This document shows, piece after piece, positions 34,761-43,700 of a stretch of DNA of 64,000 bases. Position 1 is the first letter of the stretch; the number at the start of each line of letters is the position of its first letter. The notes below the pieces were generated by a model. That model made no database searches. It was not told where the DNA came from and was given only the letters and a program-made list of their open reading frames with translations. The translations under genes were made by a program, and so were the position numbers. This stretch comes from Arbacia lixula (Eukaryota; Echinodermata; Echinoidea; Arbacioida; Arbaciidae), in NCBI GenBank assembly GCA_963669155.1, contig OZ022588.1, positions 11,329,067-11,393,066 on the forward strand, written 5' to 3'.

Positions 34761-37700
34761 ATCCATTCATTGCAATTACTTCAATGAATGAATCAAGAAA
34801 TCAATCTATCCACCAATTGATCAATTGTTCAATCCATAAATCCATCAAATATTCAACCAATCCCTTCATCAATCCATCAATCGATTAACCCATCCATCCT
34901 TCTATCTTTCCATCCATCCATCAATGAATACAATGAATAAAACCCACCAAACCATCAATAAATCAATCTATCCATACGCCCAACAATCCATCCATCCCTC
35001 CATTCATCCATCCATCCATCCACCCATCCACCAATCCATCCAACCATCAATTGTTCCATCCAGCCATCCATCAATCCATCCATCCATTCATCCACCCACC
35101 CATCCACCAATCCATCCAACCATCCATCCATCCATCCATCCATCCATCCATCCATCCATCCACCCATCCACCAATCCATCCAACCATCAATTGTTCCATC
35201 CATCCATCCATCCATCCATCCATTCATCCACCCACCCACCCACCCATCCACCAATTCACCCAACCATCCATCCATCCATCCATTCACCCACCCATCCACC
35301 AATCCATCCAACCATCCATCCATCCATCCATCCATCCATCCACCAATTAACCAATCAACCAATCTACCAATCAATCAATTAATCCAATCTATCACTCCAA
35401 TCAACCCATCCTGTCCTCACCCTGCTAGCCTGGTAGGCACCCCAGACTTGTCAAGGATGAAGACTGCTGGGAATGATTTAACGCTCCACTTCAAGATGAG
35501 GGGGTTGTCTGCTTTCCTCATCCATCGAGCTGCCACACCCCCTAGACCACTCCCTGGCCCCGTCACATCAAGAATCAACTGGAAGGTGAGATTGGGAGAA
35601 ACACGAGTTGCCATGGTAGTTACAAGCAATGGCAATAGTTGTGGACCTTTTAAGTATATGCGACATGGCTAAAACTACACTTTTGGGAACAGCTTTTATA
35701 CCAGGGAAAGAAAAAAAATGCTAATAATGCCCACTGCATGAGACAAGATTTTGCCACGATTCTGCAGTCGTAAGGGCCTACAATTGGAAATGCGACATCG
35801 CCTACTCACATACAAACAATGACCGGGTCCTGCGATTCAGCCAGTCACAGAGTTGTGTATCTGATCAGCTCATGGCGTATGTGGTGGCCTTAAAGATTCA
35901 CTTCACAGTGAAGTATTCTACTCACCTCTTTTCCCAGGAAGTTATCTGTCCCCTCAAAGATGATGACCAGGAACTGCTGGGTGGGGTGATGGGTGAAGAA
36001 GTCCACTGCCCATGATGCACTGCACATAGAATACAACATCACGGCATTAGACAAAAATGCAACACTCTCAGTCCCATAGGCCATGAATTGTGTTGTAATT
36101 GGCATGGGACTATGGATGTTTGGTACAGAGAAGGTTTCAGCATATAAGTCATCCATCAACTGGTCTGAACAGTTAAACATTTGTTGGCAGAGAAGATCAA
36201 TTTCATGGTTTGTATTGGGGGGTGGGGGGGGGGGGGGGGTGCGAGGGAGAACTAACTACATCCATAATGCCAAAGAACTGTCACAGTAATAATCCACTAC
36301 TGTAATATCTAGTGAGCATCTAGACTGTACAACATCCTAACTACAATCACAGCAGTACCAGTAAAAGCATTTTCAAGAAGTGCAATCCTTCATACATTTT
36401 CTGGGTTTTTTTTTTCCAAACACATAATTCCATGAGAAGCTCACAACTTTTTTTGTGTGTAAATTGCTTTTATGATTCCTGCCTTATGATAGGTGTGGAC
36501 AGAAGGGTTGCCATTGGTACCAATTTGCCATCAATGCTAAGTTTTATGAAACAGGGCCCAGCTCCAAGCAGATTGTTTTGGTATGTTTGTGTGATTTCAC
36601 ATCTCCTTGCTAGCATGCCCGATCTCTGAGATTGACTGGCAGAAAAGCAGACCATAACGTGAACTCACTTTGCTGGTTCCAGACTGGGCCAATGCTTAAG
36701 TCGAGGTGACTGGGACTGTCTCTCAATCTGAGCAGCGAAATATTCCCTCATTGAACGAACGTCTCTGTGACCTGTCATAAAATAGAGGGAAACATTTTGA
36801 AAGAAAAATGCTTGTGTGGGACGAAACAAAGTTGTCTTTGGCCTGTATTCATACACTCATATACCACAGTGATTCCAAGGACAAAATTAATCACATTAAA
36901 TCAATAATGATGTTTCATGTTGTTTTATTTGGCGTCCCATGAAGCTAGTCCAGGGCCATGTTGCATATATGGGTTTTTAATTATTGTAACTTTCCATCAA
37001 TGGTAACTACCATGGTAGCAGCCAATGAGCTCTCATTATCGCACATGTAGCCACAGTAGTTACCATTGATGGTAAGTTACAACAATTGAAAACCTTTATG
37101 CAACATGGCTCAGGTTTAATGAATGTAATCCATTGTGAATATGGGTCTTTGTGTACATGTATATAGATGTTTATGATATCTACTAGTAGCACTAAACCTT
37201 TATAAATACACTGCATTCACTTTACTGTGCGCACAGCAGGGAAATCATTACATGAGCGCATATAGGGTGATTTTGCACCACAAAGCAAAAAGAGCTCTTG
37301 TGATATTTTGTTTTCCTCAGAGAGTAATTATGGAAAATATTGTACTATAGGATATTCTTTACATGGCATTAGGCATGAAAAGAAGCCCTCACAAACCAAG
37401 ATTTGTTGTCCTGAAATTGCACAATTCTGACTTGTGAGGATATATCAAATTAGATTTCACTTGTGTGATACATGTGGAAGCATACGTCCTCCTTCTTTGT
37501 TGTGCTTCACATCAGTTGATCTGTGTTGCATTTGGTTTACAGCCTTGTCATATGCATTTGTTTGTGTCATCTATGTTCATGTTACTATGTATTGTTGTGT
37601 TATTTGCACACAGGACCTCCAGGGAGAACAGTACAAGCTCACTGATGGGACCCTGTTTAAAGAAAAGACTAAATAAATAAATAAGATAGATATAAGGACA

Positions 37701-40700
37701 TTGCAGAAAACAAAGTGCCTGATCCTTTTCAATTGAGATTTGTGAGGCTACATGTAAGAACTCATAATCTAAAAGTCTGAACAAAATTATGACTACAATG
37801 ATATGTTCTGTTTTTGTATCTTTCTTGTCTTTCTCTTTTGTTAGTTTGTTTTACTCTGTATACATTGTTAAAATATATTTCAAGGTTTTTTCACCCATTC
37901 TTTATTGAGTCCGCATATGTGTAGCCTGGCATTTTTCCATTCAGATACTAAGCAGCACGACACCCATAAAATCTCTTGTTCAGACAATAGACAACAAGCT
38001 ATGAATAAACATCAAAATTAACTTATAGGACACATTTTAACCACATCCATTTGATTACTGAAGTTCCATGGCAAGTTTGACTTCCTTATTGGACCATGGT
38101 TCACATAGCCAGAAAAGCTAACCCTGAACAACGGGTAAAAATATGCAAATTAATGAAATAAATTGAAATAATGATGCAATTTCCATGCATACATATGTTT
38201 ATTGATCCTATGTACGAATGTGTACAAACATGGCCAAATTGATACATGTACACATGAATTGAATTGAATACATATCTACACTGCAATTGTGTATGTTCAA
38301 TTCAAAGCAGGAAGGATACTGTTTTATAGCTCTTTTGTTTGATAAGTCCTATCACGTTTCACTTCCCATGTCACCAACAAGCTGAGGTATTGTCTGTGTT
38401 TTGTACATGTAGGCTGATTGTGCTTATACATCAACTGAATGACATCCCCATACGGACTTTATCCTTTCCAATCATCCATCATACTTGAATATATCACTTC
38501 AGCTACCATCATAAGTGATAAGACCATATGGCTGCAATGAATACATCATGTGTAAACATGCATGCAGAGGGAGCACACCATGTTGATAGTTGAAATGTAA
38601 AAAAGACAAAGAGTTCATTCAATATGGCAGGAATATTCTTTTGCAATGTAGCCTTCTGCTTTATTTTAAGTTAAACTCCATATATGTTCTAGGACTAACT
38701 TATATCATTTTTTCTTCAAAAGCCACTGCAATTCTACAAAAACATTTATCAAATGTTCTTTTTATATCTGCAAAGAAAGCCTTCTGCTTTTTAAAATACC
38801 ACCATCTAAGCTTGTACTAACTCATATCAATTCTACATCAAAAGCAATGGAAACTATACCAAAACATTAATTCAATGTTTAATAAAAGTATAGATCTGCA
38901 AGCACACACACAGACAGTCGCATATTGTGCTGCATACATAATTAGAGGCAGGTTGCCTACAGTATCATATTACAAAGTTTCCATTCATTATTGTGACATG
39001 TGATCCTTTATGTAATCTGACACCAGATCCATTAGTCTTTAATGTGGATGCATGCAATCACACGTAGCTCTGTGGAGTCATTGTGAAGCAAATAGAACAA
39101 GCTCTCACTGCCACAATTATGAAATAATCCTCCTCTGCATTTGTATGTATGTCATCTCATTTTAGGTACTGCATTTACAGTGTATACAACAAAGAGTTTT
39201 GAATAAAGTTCGTTGGCATTTTGTGGAAACTGATGGATTTGTTTCAAAATCTGAATCAATTATTTTTGCCTTAATAACTGATGCATGGATGGAAAAAAGT
39301 GATGTTCTGAACTGAAATCAATTAACCTCAAAAGCAGTCTATATCTGATTTGAGCTCTATATCAGGATCATGTTACAATAATTATTTTCCACATTTTGAC
39401 AAAGTTTGTTGACCTTCAACCCCTTTCACCTTTCACCACAAACTCTATTAAGTTCATCTCCATATTCATCTTTGTATCTGGTTTAATCAAAACTAAATTT
39501 GATGTAGGCTATCATGACAAAGAAATTTCCTCATCGTTGTTCTAGTTGGATTATTGACCTTCATTCTGTGACAGATTTAACATCACCATGTGTGGTTAAT
39601 TTGATAAATGGCAGTTCAAGTTCATGCGATTATTTGCATTTTATCATTTTTGTTAATGCTAAGATATCTTTCACTTCTAACAGAGAAATAAAACATTCTC
39701 GTAATATATCCAAATCTTTTTTTGATGATTTTTTGAACAAACTGATATTGTAGATTTTGAAATGAGACATGGATTTTAGTCCCTTTTGGAATGAAAAAAT
39801 TCTGATTTTGTACATTAATTTTTTCACACTTTCATCTAGAATTTGAAAATGGGACATTGTTTATTTCATTCCCATGTAGGAAATTAGGATTTTGCCAAAA
39901 TAAATGTTTTTTGGTGAAATATGGATTTAATCCCTTTGGGAATGGAACTCTTTCAAATCAGGGCTAAAGCGAAGGTGTTTGTTAGATTCCTCCACAATGT
40001 TCCATGAGGCACATTTCATGAGCAGCTGGTAAGGGGATTAGGCGGCTCATTAATCCGCAGCAGTTGCAGATTAACATGACTCATGAGTCATGAGTCAATC
40101 CCTCTCAGACCATGTCTTGCCCACATGCGTGAAGATCCGTCGTAAACATCTAAGGTTCTTTCTTTTGATTGATTTTGCCATTATCATGCAGCTTACCATA
40201 AATATTCAAAATTTGATATCATCATTCATGTCAATCATCATGCCATACACCTCACATACTCATCTACATACACTCCAGCTCAAAGGAATTTTGTCCAGTT
40301 TAGCATGAAACACAATGCTTTAGCCTAAAAAGCATCGTGTTTCATGCTGAACTGGAAAAATAAACCACGGTTTAAAACTGTGGCTCCTTCCCTTTCTTCC
40401 CTTTCCCTTTCCCTATGCCAATTCCTTTGAGCTGGAGTGTACACTCTATTGCTCTACTCTTGCAACTACAGAGCACAGATGCAGATGCATGTACATGTAC
40501 ATTCCATCTTCTGTGCAATTTTTACCACTTTTTTCCCCTATTTTTGTTTCTACAACTACAGATACGATTGAATATTGTTCATTTGCATTCTAGTTATCAC
40601 TATTCTCAACTCTCTGGGGGGGGGGGGGGGATCAAGATTTTTACATGCATTTTTATTCACTTTTTCCCCAAAAAATTTCAGTTTTTAGTTTAAGGTGGGT

Positions 40701-43700
40701 GAATTAACATCAAACAGAACTTTAACACTTCCCCTGTCAGGTTTCATAGAGTTATCAACACTTACTATGTACTGTGATACCTGTACAGAAAGACCACTCA
40801 AACGAGACAAACAATATGGTCTTTATGAGCAGACAGTCTTTATGTATAAGATATGTTAAAAAGAACAAAAAAAATCAAGGAAAACAAAAAAAAAGTGTGT
40901 TTTATGATCAGGCAGTCTTTATGTACATATTGTGCAAGAAAATAAACAAATAAACAAGAAGGTGGGTCTGTCTACAGTAAAGGGATAGTTTTTGGCACAA
41001 CTGATTCATTTGAAATTATGACCACCTTGCACCACCAAAATATTGCATATCGAGTGTCGAATTTCCTCCAAAATAACTTCAGCTAAAATCTTGCTCTGAA
41101 TGTTCATTATTATATATTTCTAAACTAAGCCTGTACATATTTGCCATATCACAGTGGTAACTGTACAGACAAGTGTATTTCAAACTTGTCTGTCCCGTTA
41201 CCAACGTGCTGTGGCAAATTTGTACAGAGCAAATTTTCTGAAGTGTACAAAACCTTGTAAAGTGCAAATCAATACATTTCTTTAATATTTTATTATTATT
41301 GGCTGGTTTATTTAAGAGACAAAAAAAAAAGAATTGGAATTTAAGAGATTTATGCAAATGTTTCGGAAAATAGAACAGAAATGTACCCAATACTGTGGAC
41401 AGGCCCATGTGCACAGTATGTTTCATGGAAAGCACAAAAATGTGGCCTTCAAAGGCAGGTGGTCTCTCTATACAGGTGGTCACTACAACAGGTGTCATTG
41501 TATTGGTTTGAGAATTCTAAAAAAAAGCAATAACTCACCTCTGTACAGTTTTCCTGTTGCATTGTCTGGCCTGGTGAAGGTATCAAACACCTGAAACAAA
41601 ATTCGGAAAATACTGACATTTACAGTTACATCAACAATGATGTGAAAAATAAATAAGCTCCTCTGAATTGAATATCACGGTTTCAAACTGAAATGTACAT
41701 GTATGGTTCAGATTATATATTGAAAAAAGAAAAAAGCTTTCTTTTTTTTTTTTTTTGCTTACTTTTGACATTTTAATATTCCCAAAATATTGCACGATTT
41801 GTAAAGAGTTGATATACATCATACATGTAATACAAAATCTCTCATTATAAAGAATGCAACTAAAAATATGAAAGACAGGAGAAATCACAGGAAGAAGGAC
41901 AAAAATCAGAAGAAAATGAAGACAAAGAAGATTAAAGGGATAGTCCACCCTGATATTAAGTAGGTTTTTAAAAAAGCAGAATCATGAAAGAAACATATAA
42001 GTGAACGTTTGACGAATATCTGACAAAGGCTAAGAAAGTTCTGATCTTTTAAAATGTTACTTTTATGACGTCACATGTGTTGTGTGCTGTATAATTCCAT
42101 AAATTGCTCTTTTTCTTTTTTTGATGAAGGAATATAGTTTATTCGTAGAGATATGTGTGTATAAACAAATTTCTTATGATGTATCAAATGCACAGGTAAA
42201 ATTATGCATATCCTTTGGAAAAAACAACAAGTTTTTCAACGAAATGTTTACACAACATATGGGAGAGCACCTTGCACGTGACGTCACAAAATCAATACTT
42301 TAAACAACCGTAACTCTCTTACCCTTTGATGGATTTTAATCATACTTTCACCAGCATGTTTCTTTCATGTTCCTCCTTTTATCAATTTAACCAAATTGAT
42401 TTCAGGGTAGACTATCCCTTGAAATAATTTTTTTTTGTAATTAATGCAAGCCCTACCTTGATGGAGGGGTAGCCGTGTACATCATGATTCCTGCACGTGG
42501 CTGAGTTCCTGGAGTCCGCACAGTCTATGGCACCCACCTGCGCTACGTGCTTCCAGCCTGGGCAAGAGGATCATGGGTGAAGATGGTCAGGAGGATTGTG
42601 GTGGTAAAGATAGTCACTATTGAATAGTTTCATTCCAAAAGGGATTCAATCCATATTTCATCAAACATTTTTTTTGTTGGTATTTAAAATACTTATTTCC
42701 TTCATGGGAATAAAATGCACTACAGTGTATCCCGTTTTCAAATACCAGATGAAAGTGTGAATTAATTTAACATACAAAATAATGTTTCACTCCATAAGGT
42801 ACAAGTACTTGGTTCAAATTAGGTTAATTATAAATGGGACTAAATTTACAATATGGTTTATTCTTGATCTAAAGTGACATATCATGTATCCAAAAAGTGA
42901 TATATAAACATTAGAGTGGAAGGCAGTTAAATTACAAATTGATGATTTACGAGGAATCACCTTTTGGAATTAAACCCTTCCATTGTAATAGCTAGTACTA
43001 ATTGGCATTCATGAATGTTGCATTCAGTTTTGACGTACTGTACTGACATGTAGAAGCTTGTATAAGTAAATATTTTGTGAAAATGAACAAATATGACTTG
43101 CTGTTAAATGGTCTACATATTGAAAACATACATTTAAAATCTTGATTCAAGGCTTTAGACTGACAGCACAAACTCTATAGTTTGCAATATGTCAGTTGAT
43201 TAACTATAAATCCTTTGAGATGCCAAGGCAAAGCTCAGACGTAGGCCTAATGCTAACGGTAGCATAGGCCTTTTACAGACCTGTCAAAGAATAAGATTGT
43301 GTAACTACCACAAAAAGAAATTAGAGAGACTGGCTTAGAAAGGAATTATATTGATTGCTAGATTGCAAGTAAACCCATGGCCTAGAGACCAGGGGCGGTA
43401 TTCCGAAAATCCACAGAGATAAAAATTTTATCTCCCCTTAGATACAATGTCCTTAAAATATTTTATCTTTGGTATTCCGAAAAATATTTTAGGAAGATTT
43501 TAACCAATATTAATGAGCGCATGCCCTGCGCTCCTATCCCAGAGGCAGCCAGTCATAAACGTCCTTTCATGTCTTTTGCATACATTAACACCATCAAGCT
43601 GATGGTGTGATGTCATGAAACTGAAAGGGACATTGCGCATCAATGTCTATCAGCGCGCCTTATTGCATTTGATGCGCCCATGTGCAAAAAGTTGAATGCG

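Noticed and set aside
34924..35382. Open frames of ~140-150 codons on both strands (His/Pro/Ser-Ile and Trp/Met/Gly repeats)
   Set aside because: They arise because the CATC repeat has no stops; there are no start-context, splice or composition signs of coding.
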